From positions 6,451 through 70,450 of the forward strand of contig CAKRRH010000008.1 in assembly GCA_934394855.1 (NCBI GenBank): DNA of 64,000 nucleotides, written 5' to 3'. The translations under genes and the position numbers were made by a program. The notes under the pieces were generated by a model. The model was not told the origin of the DNA. It was given only the letters and a program-made list of their open reading frames with translations, and searched no databases. This stretch comes from an uncultured Eubacteriales bacterium. GTDB taxonomy: Bacteria > Bacillota > Clostridia > Oscillospirales > Acutalibacteraceae. This document shows positions 31,727-40,452 of this stretch, piece after piece. The number at the start of each line of letters is the position of its first letter. The first letter of the stretch is position 1.

Positions 31727-32674
31727 TTAACCAACCAAACCGCTTCGAGAAATTGATTCAACGAAGAATTTCTGGGTAAATGCATAGAGAATTACCAGCG
31801 GTGCGATGATTATAATGATACAAGCATTTTTTACAAGGCTGACCGTAAGGTCGCTCGATACGGTAGATGATGCGCTTGAGCCCCAACCTGAGCTGTTTAC
31901 AAGGTTATATTTAGTCGAAATGAGCGAAACATTTCTCATAAACAAAGAGGTATAGGACGAGTCAAGCCACTGCCATACAAATGAGAACAGGAATACTGTT
32001 ACCATCATTGATACAGCGCCCGGCAACATGATTTTAACGAATGTTTTCATCGGACCTGCACCGTCAACATAAGCCGCCTCTTCTAGTTCATGAGGCTGAC
32101 CTTTGAAGAACTGACGCATAAGGAAAATATAAAGCGAGCATTTAAGACCTGTGCTTGTTGCGGCAAATGCAAGAATCGGAATCGGAGTGTCACAAAGATG
32201 CAACTGAATGAACATCTGATATCTCGGTGTGAAGAACAAGTCAGACGGAACAACCAGCGCAAGAATTACGAGCGCAAAGATGAGACCGTTGAGTTTGAAC
32301 TTGAATCTTGCAAGACCATAGCCGACGAGAGTCGAGCTAATTACGATAAGCACTGAGCTTGCGAGAGTCATTAAAATCGAATTGATGAATGTTTCCATTC
32401 CGCCGATCGACTTCCAAGCCGTTTTGTAGTTATCAAAGGTAAAATGCTTCGGAATATAGTTAACGGTTGCATCGTAAAGATCTTCCGCATCCATAACCGA
32501 CAGTGAAATCTGCTTGAACAAAGGATAAAGGATTACAAAGCACATTCCGATAATAAATATCCATCGAACGATCGATATAACATATTTAAAGGCATATTTT
32601 TTGACTTTTACTTTGTCAAGTCTTTTGCCCTTTGCCTGTTTTGAAGCAGGCGCTGTTTTAGTTAAAGAACTCAT
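31727..32674 (-). CDS. Carbohydrate ABC transporter permease, MalG type (second pair)
   Basis: 315 residues with six helices. The EAA loop reads EEAAYVDGAGPMKTFVKIMLPGA (about 205-227), the signature contacting the ATPase. An N-terminal Lys-rich tail precedes the first helix (about 32). It is the last gene of the seven-gene unit and forms a likely heterodimer with the product of 32690-33640. GGAGGG stands before the ATG. No ATPase gene is nearby, so a shared MsmK-type ATPase elsewhere is expected. Confidence 0.9.
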   Translation of the reverse strand: MSSLTKTAPASKQAKGKRLDKVKVKKYAFKYVISIVRWIFIIGMCFVILYPLFKQISLSVMDAEDLYDATVNYIPKHFTFDNYKTAWKSIGGMETFINSILMTLASSVLIVISSTLVGYGLARFKFKLNGLIFALVILALVVPSDLFFTPRYQMFIQLHLCDTPIPILAFAATSTGLKCSLYIFLMRQFFKGQPHELEEAAYVDGAGPMKTFVKIMLPGAVSMMVTVFLFSFVWQWLDSSYTSLFMRNVSLISTKYNLVNSSGWGSSASSTVSSDLTVSLVKNACIIIIIAPLVILYAFTQKFFVESISRSGLVG

Positions 32675-32689
32675 TTATATCGACCCTCC

Positions 32690-33640
32690 TTAATCCTGAT
32701 AGAATACAAGCTTAGACAGAACTCCGAATACCACTAACAAGATGAGAACGATAATCAGTGAGTAACTGCACGCCATTGCGGACGCAACGTCATAGTTTGT
32801 CTTAACGATTGTCTCGTGGATTGAAGCAATAACAGCGTTTGATGTTCCGTTAAATACATCAACGATCGTGTAAACAACCGACAAGAGGATGAGCGGGCTG
32901 ACCATCGGGAGGCTGATTTTCCAGAATACTTCCCACTTTGTCGCACCTTCGATATATGACGCTTCATAAATTGAAGGAGAAATACTCTGAAGACCTGCGA
33001 TAAAGATTACGATTGAAACCGCACTCATTGTTACGATTGAACTGATGTTGTTGACCGCCGACATAATGAAGCTGATAAGCGACGGGTCAAGGTCCATTCC
33101 CTCAAGCATTGTCTCAAATGCTGTTGTAACCTGGAATGTTCCGCCCGCAGTAGAAGCAAATCTGTCAGCCGAGTCAAGAAGGTTTGACGCTGTGTTGCTT
33201 GAAAGGTTTGTTACGATACCGGAAGCAATTATAACCGGCATGAACATTACCGAACGGGCAAAGCCACGACCGATAAACTTAGTATTAAGTACACTCGCAA
33301 TAAAGAACGAGAAAATTACAACTACCGGCACATTTACGCACATATCGCGAAGTGACGCAAATACTTTGTCCGAAAATTCGGTTGTCTCAGTCCAAATGCT
33401 TCGATAGTTTGCAAGCGGATCCGCAAAATTCATAACAAGACCCGCATCCGGATCAAATGTTACATCCGAAAAGCTCTGCAAAATCGAGAGGATCATCGGA
33501 TAGACGACAAACAGGACAGCACCGATAATGAAAGGGAGCGTGAACATATAGCCGTATCTGCGCTTTTTCACTTCGACTGAGCGACGCCGTTTAAAAAGAG
33601 GATTCTTTTTTACTTGTTTTGTCATTGTAGTGTCACTCAT
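32690..33640 (-). CDS. Sugar ABC transporter permease, MalF/UgpA type (second pair)
   Basis: 316 residues with six helices. YGYMFTLPFIIGAVLFVVYPMILSILQSF is the family N-terminus and YEASYIEGATKWEVFWKISLPMVSPL the EAA loop (about 228-252). It starts 4 bases after the DUF5696 gene and ends 15 bases before the MalG-type permease. The C-terminus is FGVLSKLVFYQD. The long periplasmic stretch between helices 3 and 4 (about 150-205) is larger than in classical short MalF-like permeases. Confidence 0.9.
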   Translation of the reverse strand: MSDTTMTKQVKKNPLFKRRRSVEVKKRRYGYMFTLPFIIGAVLFVVYPMILSILQSFSDVTFDPDAGLVMNFADPLANYRSIWTETTEFSDKVFASLRDMCVNVPVVVIFSFFIASVLNTKFIGRGFARSVMFMPVIIASGIVTNLSSNTASNLLDSADRFASTAGGTFQVTTAFETMLEGMDLDPSLISFIMSAVNNISSIVTMSAVSIVIFIAGLQSISPSIYEASYIEGATKWEVFWKISLPMVSPLILLSVVYTIVDVFNGTSNAVIASIHETIVKTNYDVASAMACSYSLIIVLILLVVFGVLSKLVFYQD

Positions 33641-33644
33641 CAGC

Positions 33645-36320
33645 TTATGCCCCCTTTACAACAGCGTAATCCTTGGCCTTGCAGGTAATTCCGTTTGCCG
33701 AATAATCGCTGTCGGTGTAGTTAATTACAATGCTGACACCGTTTTCATATGTAACCATATTTACATCATCAGCAAGGATTGTGTGTTTTGTGATTTCAAG
33801 ACCATATACATCGTTGAGCGCACTCTTGAGATAATCAAAAGAACTGATAACAATATCTTTAACATCCTCATAGTTAGTAGCGTAAAGCTCCTGCATATCC
33901 GTCTCCGAAATATCGGCATATTGTGTGCCGGACAAGATGTAATATGCGCCTGCGCCGCCTTCTACCATATGAAGCAAATCAAGTCTGTCGTTATTTGAAA
34001 GATTGATTGCGTCTGCTGTGTACTGAACATGGCCGCTGAGTACCATCGGAACGAAAGGTACGCTGTAATCGGACTTATCATAACCCGCAGAAACGATTGG
34101 TGTTTCATTAAGATAATCAAGATATTTAAGGAACGGTGCGTCTCCGTTTGTTCCCATAATATTATATTCCTTATCTTTAACACCCGACACCTGTTTTACA
34201 ATGTTCTCCATGGTTTCCTGACGCTCACAGAAATCATCTTCACGATAGTTTGCTGTGATCTTATCGCCGATTGAACGCATTGAAATGTTCTTGATGTTAT
34301 AGTCAGCGTAGCTGCTCATGAAGTCGTTTAAGTTTCTCTCCATTGCAGATACTGTAAGAGCATATTTCGGCTGCCATACTGTTTCCTGGAAGAAGATATT
34401 GTACATTCTTTCGAGAATGTTTCGACTGCCGTTGAGTCCCGATGAATTGTCGCTTCTCTTAACAGACTTTTCATTCGCATAAACATACTGATAATCGACG
34501 TCCGGGAAAAGTCCGATTTTGTCGTTTGCCATTGTATCGATCAATGACTCAAATTCTTCTTTGCCGCCAAGGTTGCTTGATACCTTTATTTTATTGAGGT
34601 ATCCGTGTTCATAACCTCCGTTGCACCAGCCGGAAAGCTTCACATTGAGGTTAGTAAATCCGTTTTTCTGAAGATCCTCTGCAATTTCCTTTGTCTGTTC
34701 AAAGGTCGTAAGAGCGATTTTCTTGTTGTAGGAAATACCCATGAACAAACCGTTGCCATTGATTTCACCAATGGTCTCTACCGCTGAATAATAATCCTTC
34801 TTCTCAGCCTTTTCGTCTCCGAAAAGCTGTTTGCGGTAATAGTTTGCCATTCCTGTATATGTTGCGTCGTCGCCGCTAAGCATATGATATACAACGCTGA
34901 GCTCGCCGAGGTAACGCTGGAACTGATATTTTGAATATCTTTCGTCCGAATCGCCCGCATTTGATGAAAAGCTCTTCATCTTCATGCACTCGTTTATTCT
35001 GAATTCGGTAAACGCTCTGTTATGAGTCGGAATGTCGCCGACAGGTGAACCCGAATGAGCCTCGATTCCGGCAAATGCGTCACCGCTTTCGATGGTTGCA
35101 AACAATCCGTTGTAGCTTGCAGTATTTTTCTCGTTTACGAGTTCCGAAATAGCTTCGGTTTCTGCAGCTACGGGTTTTGCAGCCTTAGAACGAATCGTGC
35201 AGCCGTAAACCGGAAGGATCGCCTCATTGTAATATGCTGTTTTTTCTTCAATGCCGCGAGCTTCGTCAACGCCGTACATTTGAATGTAGATCGGGTCGTT
35301 TCTGAGTTCGTCCTTGCCGTTGTTGAAGTTAAGGATTGAACCCGAACCGTCCGGCAAGAGATAATAGCCGCTGTATGAATTATCGAAGTCAAGCAGATTC
35401 GGATGAAGCTGGATCGATTCGATCGTATAGTTTGTTGCATAATAGATCTTATCTTCGGGGATTGAAACTTTAAGATCGTCACCGACGAGAGTGTAATTGA
35501 TTTGAACATTAAACTCAGCTCTGTCAAGATCGGCAACCTTAACGCCGTCGTTATCCTTGTTCATGTCAGCGTCGGTGTATGTTGTGATTTGAACACGCCA
35601 AAGATCATGAAGCTCGTCAACATTTCTCTGATTGATTCCGGCGGTCATATAATACCAACCGTTATCCTGGTTAACAGCAAGCGGATAGCTCTCCTGTTTT
35701 TGTTTAAGATCTTCTTCGCTTGTCTGATCGGGATCCTTATAAACATCATCATTGAAGTTGATAAGCTCATATGCATTATCAAAGATTTCCTGCTGTTCGG
35801 GAGTCATTTGATTGTAGAACTGATCTTTTCTTTCAGGTGACATTGCAAGCGGAAAATCAATTACGAAATTGATGTCGCCGAGACCATATTGAACACCGAT
35901 ACCATTTTCGATATCCAAAATACGGAACTGACCTTTTTCCACACTGTCACCGGCTGAGCTCATGCTCAAAATCGCACCGGTATTGGTGTAATAGTTAAGG
36001 GTGAAAACTTCACCGCGTGTTACCGTATTTTCCTCGAGAATATCGTCATATGAGTTATATTCGGTTGACCAAACAAAGCCTGTTTTCTTGTTAGTCAGAC
36101 GAATGTCGGTCGTAAGATCGTTAAACTCAAATTTAGTATTTTCGGTTTCAGCGATTGTACGATATACATCGCTGTCCAAATCATATTCGCTTGTATCCGT
36201 TTCCGGAATGTCGTCCGGTCTTGTCGGATTCTTTGATTGTTTACTGCCACATGAAGAAAGTGAGAGAGTTGAAACAATCAATGCAACGAAAAGAAGTAAT
36301 GATAAAATTCTTTTTTTCAT
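33645..36320 (-). CDS. Large lipoprotein with DUF5696
   Basis: 891 residues. Signal peptide of the lipoprotein type with lipobox LSSC (Cys about 24). The remainder is a soluble extracytoplasmic protein, recalled as DUF5696, usually found with sugar ABC permeases in Firmicutes. The first half looks beta-rich and the second half (about 510-800) alternates helix and strand, compatible with a barrel-like fold containing DVDYQYVYANEKS and NIMGTNGDAPFLKYLD. A glycan-binding or glycosidase role is possible but no catalytic site can be named. RBS AAAGGAGAG. Confidence 0.7.
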   Translation of the reverse strand: MKKRILSLLLFVALIVSTLSLSSCGSKQSKNPTRPDDIPETDTSEYDLDSDVYRTIAETENTKFEFNDLTTDIRLTNKKTGFVWSTEYNSYDDILEENTVTRGEVFTLNYYTNTGAILSMSSAGDSVEKGQFRILDIENGIGVQYGLGDINFVIDFPLAMSPERKDQFYNQMTPEQQEIFDNAYELINFNDDVYKDPDQTSEEDLKQKQESYPLAVNQDNGWYYMTAGINQRNVDELHDLWRVQITTYTDADMNKDNDGVKVADLDRAEFNVQINYTLVGDDLKVSIPEDKIYYATNYTIESIQLHPNLLDFDNSYSGYYLLPDGSGSILNFNNGKDELRNDPIYIQMYGVDEARGIEEKTAYYNEAILPVYGCTIRSKAAKPVAAETEAISELVNEKNTASYNGLFATIESGDAFAGIEAHSGSPVGDIPTHNRAFTEFRINECMKMKSFSSNAGDSDERYSKYQFQRYLGELSVVYHMLSGDDATYTGMANYYRKQLFGDEKAEKKDYYSAVETIGEINGNGLFMGISYNKKIALTTFEQTKEIAEDLQKNGFTNLNVKLSGWCNGGYEHGYLNKIKVSSNLGGKEEFESLIDTMANDKIGLFPDVDYQYVYANEKSVKRSDNSSGLNGSRNILERMYNIFFQETVWQPKYALTVSAMERNLNDFMSSYADYNIKNISMRSIGDKITANYREDDFCERQETMENIVKQVSGVKDKEYNIMGTNGDAPFLKYLDYLNETPIVSAGYDKSDYSVPFVPMVLSGHVQYTADAINLSNNDRLDLLHMVEGGAGAYYILSGTQYADISETDMQELYATNYEDVKDIVISSFDYLKSALNDVYGLEITKHTILADDVNMVTYENGVSIVINYTDSDYSANGITCKAKDYAVVKGA

Positions 36321-36343
36321 TTTAAATAAATCTCTCCTTTCTT

Positions 36344-38581
36344 TTAAGTTCGTGTGGCAAGCTCTTGCAGGAGTCTTGAAACAAAGTCATACATCTGCTG
36401 AACAAGAGCGAAGAACAAAACTGCAAGGAATATTACCAAAATCATTACAACAAGTGTGATGAACAATTCCAAAACAGCAAATCCCGGTCCGAAGTCATGG
36501 ATTCTCATGTTTGTCGCAAAGATGAGAAGCAAGGTAAGAACCATGCCGAGAGTAACGAAGATTGAGAAGAAGTCGCCCTCTTCTTTGAGCATTATGTTAC
36601 TGAACAAAATTGCGAACGGATAGAGAATCAAAATCGGAGTCAGCGAGTAGCAGGTTCCGATATAGATTGCTCTGAAGTTACCTTCACCGTTAAGAAGCGA
36701 TGTTACGCACCAGTTACAAACACAGAAAAGCATTACCGGAGCAATGATTTTGAGAATTTCAAGAATGATGTTTACATATTGCGCCTGAGCATTGAAGATA
36801 AATCCTGTAAATCTTGCCTGCAAAAGACTCATGATCGAGGTGGCAATCAACAATGTTGTTGCACTCGCAACAGACGCATGATTTTCACGAACCAAGAACC
36901 AGCTTCCGTTGAGCGGTCGTGAAAGAATCGTTCCCGCATATTTCAGGTGACCCCAATATGAATCTTCTTTTGCCGGAGGAACAAATTTCTTCCAAAGCTT
37001 TTTGATTACAATAATGATTGCAACAATCAAGATGATTCCCAAAAGTCCCCAACCGAAATACTGTTCAATTATCTGCTGGCGTTTATATTTGTAAGCTAAA
37101 GAGTAGTTGTCCTGGTCTTCAATGTCCTTGAAGTATTCCATTGCGGTGTCATAATCGCCCAAGCGATAATATACTTTAGCGATATTTTGTTTAGCCGCCG
37201 CACTGTTAAGGTTTTCTTTCAAAACCTCTTTCCAGCACTCTTCTTCTTTTGAATATTCATCATGCATATGATAATCATTCGCCTGCATGATGAGCTTTGC
37301 GTAGTCGGTCATTACAAATGTTTTAATGTAACCCGTTCCTGCGTCAAGCACGATGCACGAATTGTTGTGCCATGCCATTGAAATTGCGCCGGACAACATA
37401 TCGTCAAGATATGTTACATGAGTTGTGTCGCCCGGATCTTCACGAGTACCGAACTCAAAAAGGTTTACACCGTCTGAGTTATAGAAGAATACACGACCGC
37501 GAAGTGCGTCAAGAACAGCATAGATTCCGTTGTCAAGCGCCATTACATCGACAAGCTGCGACGGACCTGAATATGTTCCCTTCCACGGAGCGTCAGAATC
37601 ACCATATGGCTTTGCGGCGTCGGAAATTTTGCGAAGAACGTTTTTACCTTTTGCGTTGAGCTTCGCAAGCATTTCCTTTTGGTCAGCCGTTTTCTTCTCA
37701 AATGTTGAGTTGGTAACATAAAGGAAGTTGTCTTCGTCAACTGTTATGCCGCTGTACTCGGTAGATACGTTTTTGTCAGCTTCTTCCTTTTGCGCTTTGG
37801 TCATGAACATACGCTTGATAAGCTCTGCCGCACTGTATGTAACCTTTGCGGCACCAAGGCACTGAACGAACTCACCTGCTTCGCTGAGCTCCAAGATACC
37901 CTGAATGCACTGACGTGAAAGAACAAAGATTCGGCCTGCGTTATCAACAACCATTTTCTTAGGCTGGAAAATGAATCCGTCCGGAAGAACTTCGCTGTTG
38001 ATTCCGGCAATCTGTCTTACAAAATTGCCGTTTTTGTCAAGCTGAACAACACGACCCGATGTACCCTCGGTAATTTCATCTGCAAGATTTGCGTTTACAT
38101 TATCTTTTTTAGCACCGTTTTGGTCGCAGATGTAAATTTCGTCGGTGTTTGTATCAACAAATACATATGTAGGAAAGCTGAATGTATCTGTGAAAGTCTT
38201 TTTTGTTCCGTCAGCCAAAGTAATTGTATTTTGGAATGACGAAATTATTTTGTAAAGTGAATAGTCGCTGTTGAGAATGATGATTCTACGGTTTCCGGAA
38301 TCGGCAATGAACACTTTGTCATCATGAGCAACAAAAATGTTGCCGGGTGTTCCGTCTGAACCCGAAAGGTTAAGATCGCCGATTGCCTTGCCTTTGCTGT
38401 CTTTGATCTCTCCGACATCAATGCTCGATTCAAATCGGAAAGCGTCCGGTGCGATTGACGGATTACCGTTGTTGTCATATACATATGACTGGTAAGCCGA
38501 GGTTGCCCCGACAGGCACGGAGAGCAGACAGAAAACTGCAAGTGCTACCGCTGTCAGACGGAGTAATGTTTTAAATTTCAC
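36344..38581 (-). CDS. NHL-repeat, TPR and Yip1 domain membrane protein
   Basis: About 745 residues from a GTG at 38581, which has GGGGAGGTG 9 bases upstream; an apparent longer start at 38632 lies inside the preceding gene. Order: signal peptide; NHL-type propeller (about 40-440, with DDKVFIADSGNRRIIILNSD); a TPR-like pair (about 465-520, YHMHDEYSKEEECWKEVL and AKVYYRLGDYDTAMEYF); a helix (about 530); then a Yip1-type domain with four to five helices (about 565-735). The propeller is outside the cell. Fusion of an exposed propeller with Yip1 inside a sugar ABC operon is unusual; function unknown. Confidence 0.75.
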   Translation of the reverse strand: MKFKTLLRLTAVALAVFCLLSVPVGATSAYQSYVYDNNGNPSIAPDAFRFESSIDVGEIKDSKGKAIGDLNLSGSDGTPGNIFVAHDDKVFIADSGNRRIIILNSDYSLYKIISSFQNTITLADGTKKTFTDTFSFPTYVFVDTNTDEIYICDQNGAKKDNVNANLADEITEGTSGRVVQLDKNGNFVRQIAGINSEVLPDGFIFQPKKMVVDNAGRIFVLSRQCIQGILELSEAGEFVQCLGAAKVTYSAAELIKRMFMTKAQKEEADKNVSTEYSGITVDEDNFLYVTNSTFEKKTADQKEMLAKLNAKGKNVLRKISDAAKPYGDSDAPWKGTYSGPSQLVDVMALDNGIYAVLDALRGRVFFYNSDGVNLFEFGTREDPGDTTHVTYLDDMLSGAISMAWHNNSCIVLDAGTGYIKTFVMTDYAKLIMQANDYHMHDEYSKEEECWKEVLKENLNSAAAKQNIAKVYYRLGDYDTAMEYFKDIEDQDNYSLAYKYKRQQIIEQYFGWGLLGIILIVAIIIVIKKLWKKFVPPAKEDSYWGHLKYAGTILSRPLNGSWFLVRENHASVASATTLLIATSIMSLLQARFTGFIFNAQAQYVNIILEILKIIAPVMLFCVCNWCVTSLLNGEGNFRAIYIGTCYSLTPILILYPFAILFSNIMLKEEGDFFSIFVTLGMVLTLLLIFATNMRIHDFGPGFAVLELFITLVVMILVIFLAVLFFALVQQMYDFVSRLLQELATRT

Positions 38582-38597
38582 TGATCTGCACCTCCCC

Positions 38598-39503
38598 TTA
38601 TTCTTTGATACCGCTTGATGCCATTGTATCAAGGATCTGTGTCTGTGAAAAGATGAATATGAGAAGCGGCGGAAGTATCATGATTAGCGATACTGCGGCT
38701 GCCGCACCTGTTCTTGCAATACCGCCCGATGCGATCTGCGAAAGAGCATATTGAAGCGGTTTTTTTGCTTCCGAGAAAATTACGGTGTTACCCGTAATAC
38801 CCCACATTGACTGAACAGATGTCATTAACATTGTAAGCCAAGCCGGTTTAACAAGCGGCATTACGATTTTCATAAATATTGTAAGCTCGCCTGCACCGTC
38901 GATTCGAGCCGCCTCAAGCAATGCATTCGGAATTGCCGATGACATATGCTGTTTCATGAGGTAAAGACCCATTGAACCGCCGATATACGGAATGATAAGA
39001 ACCCAATATGTATCGATCATTCCAAGCTTTGACTGAATGATGTAGTTCGGGATACCCGTAACTGCGGGAGTAAACATAAGTGAAAGTGTGATTACTTCCG
39101 AAATAAGTTTTCTTCCCGGAAAAGCTCTTTTTTCAAGCACATATGCAGCGAGTGAAGCAAAAACGATGTGAAAGAATGTTGCTACAACCGTTACAAAGAT
39201 TGTGTTGAAGATATAACGTGAGAAAGGAACCCACGACGAGCTCATGAGAGTTGAGATGTTAGTAAAGTTAGAAAGCGTCGGATGTTGAACGAATATCTTA
39301 GGCGGATAAAGGAACAACTCATCCATCGGCTTGAAAGCGTTGTTTAAGATGTAAAGGAACGGGATAATCATGAACACGCCGACAAGGCACAAAAACAGGA
39401 AGTTGATGATTCGACCTGCTCTTGATCGTGCAAGACCCGGATTAAAACGCTTTTTTGATGATTTAAGCTTTGAAACATCGATCTGCTTTGAAGTCGTCTG
39501 CAT
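38598..39503 (-). CDS. Carbohydrate ABC transporter permease, MalG type (first pair)
   Basis: 301 residues with six helices. The EAA loop is LLEAARIDGAGELTIFMKIVMPLVKPA (about 195-220). The N-terminal cytoplasmic tail is basic (KSSKKRFNPGLARSRAGR). It starts immediately at the stop of the MalF-type permease (39504) with AAGGTGGG as SD. It is the partner of that permease. The C-terminal ILDTMASSGIKE is typical of the group. Confidence 0.92.
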   Translation of the reverse strand: MQTTSKQIDVSKLKSSKKRFNPGLARSRAGRIINFLFLCLVGVFMIIPFLYILNNAFKPMDELFLYPPKIFVQHPTLSNFTNISTLMSSSWVPFSRYIFNTIFVTVVATFFHIVFASLAAYVLEKRAFPGRKLISEVITLSLMFTPAVTGIPNYIIQSKLGMIDTYWVLIIPYIGGSMGLYLMKQHMSSAIPNALLEAARIDGAGELTIFMKIVMPLVKPAWLTMLMTSVQSMWGITGNTVIFSEAKKPLQYALSQIASGGIARTGAAAAVSLIMILPPLLIFIFSQTQILDTMASSGIKE

Positions 39504-40436
39504 TTATTGTCCCACCTTTCTCAGCAATCGCTGGATTATCTGGTTGCAGGCAACCATCATTACAAACAGAACGGTCGCAATTGCGCAGGCATAGCCCATT
39601 TCAAAGCGCTGTCCGCCATAGTCCTGAATATGGTTAAGAATCGTATGCGTCGCATAGTCGGTACTCGGGAATCCGAAAAGAGTTGTGCAGATGTCGCCGA
39701 CTGTGAACGCCTGAGTAATGCTCATTACCGCACTGAACATGAGCATAGGCTTCATCTGCGGCAGGGTGATGAACCAAAGCTCCTGCCAACGGTTTCTGAT
39801 GCCTTCGATGTAACCTGCTTCATAGAGCGAACGGTCGATCGTTCTGAAACCGGCAACGTTTGAAAGGAATCCGGTACCGAGCGACATCCAAATTACAACA
39901 ATGCAGCAAACTGTCATCATATATTTGGAGTCGGTCAAAAACTGAAGCGGTTCATTGACAAGTCCGAGGCTGAGGAGCATACTGTTGATCCAGCCGTAAG
40001 CGTCGCCTGAGAAGATGATCGCCCAGATCGTGTAAGCACCGCCCGAAATTGACGGAGCGTACAAAATTGTAACCATGACAGCTCTCATTGTGTGCGAAAG
40101 CTCATTGATGAGCCATGCAAACAAAATTGACGACAAATAACCGATAGGACCGGTAATAACCGCAATGATGAGAGTGTTCTTCAGTGCGATGATAAATACA
40201 TCGTCCGTGGCAAGAAGGTCACGGAAATTATCGATTCCGATGAAAGTCGGAGCTTCGAGAATGTTGTAGTAAGTAAATCCGAGAAAGATTGATGCGAGTA
40301 CGGGCAAAACGGTAAACGCGAAAAAGATAATGCCGTACGGTGCCATATACAGATAGCAGTCCCAATTTTGCTTAAAGCTCTTTTTAAGCAGATGACGGTC
40401 TTGCTTTCTGATCATTTTTTTATCAGTAGTAGTCAT
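39504..40436 (-). CDS. Sugar ABC transporter permease, MalF type (first pair)
   Basis: 310 residues with six helices. YLYMAPYGIIFFAFTVLPVLASIFLGFT is the family start, and YEAGYIEGIRNRWQELWFITLPQMKPM the EAA loop (about 210-235). It follows the large binding protein after 16 bases and abuts the MalG-type gene, so binding protein, MalF and MalG form a normal importer core. No nucleotide-binding subunit is encoded. Confidence 0.92.
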   Translation of the reverse strand: MTTTDKKMIRKQDRHLLKKSFKQNWDCYLYMAPYGIIFFAFTVLPVLASIFLGFTYYNILEAPTFIGIDNFRDLLATDDVFIIALKNTLIIAVITGPIGYLSSILFAWLINELSHTMRAVMVTILYAPSISGGAYTIWAIIFSGDAYGWINSMLLSLGLVNEPLQFLTDSKYMMTVCCIVVIWMSLGTGFLSNVAGFRTIDRSLYEAGYIEGIRNRWQELWFITLPQMKPMLMFSAVMSITQAFTVGDICTTLFGFPSTDYATHTILNHIQDYGGQRFEMGYACAIATVLFVMMVACNQIIQRLLRKVGQ

Positions 40437-40452
40437 TTTAACCCCCGTGTCA

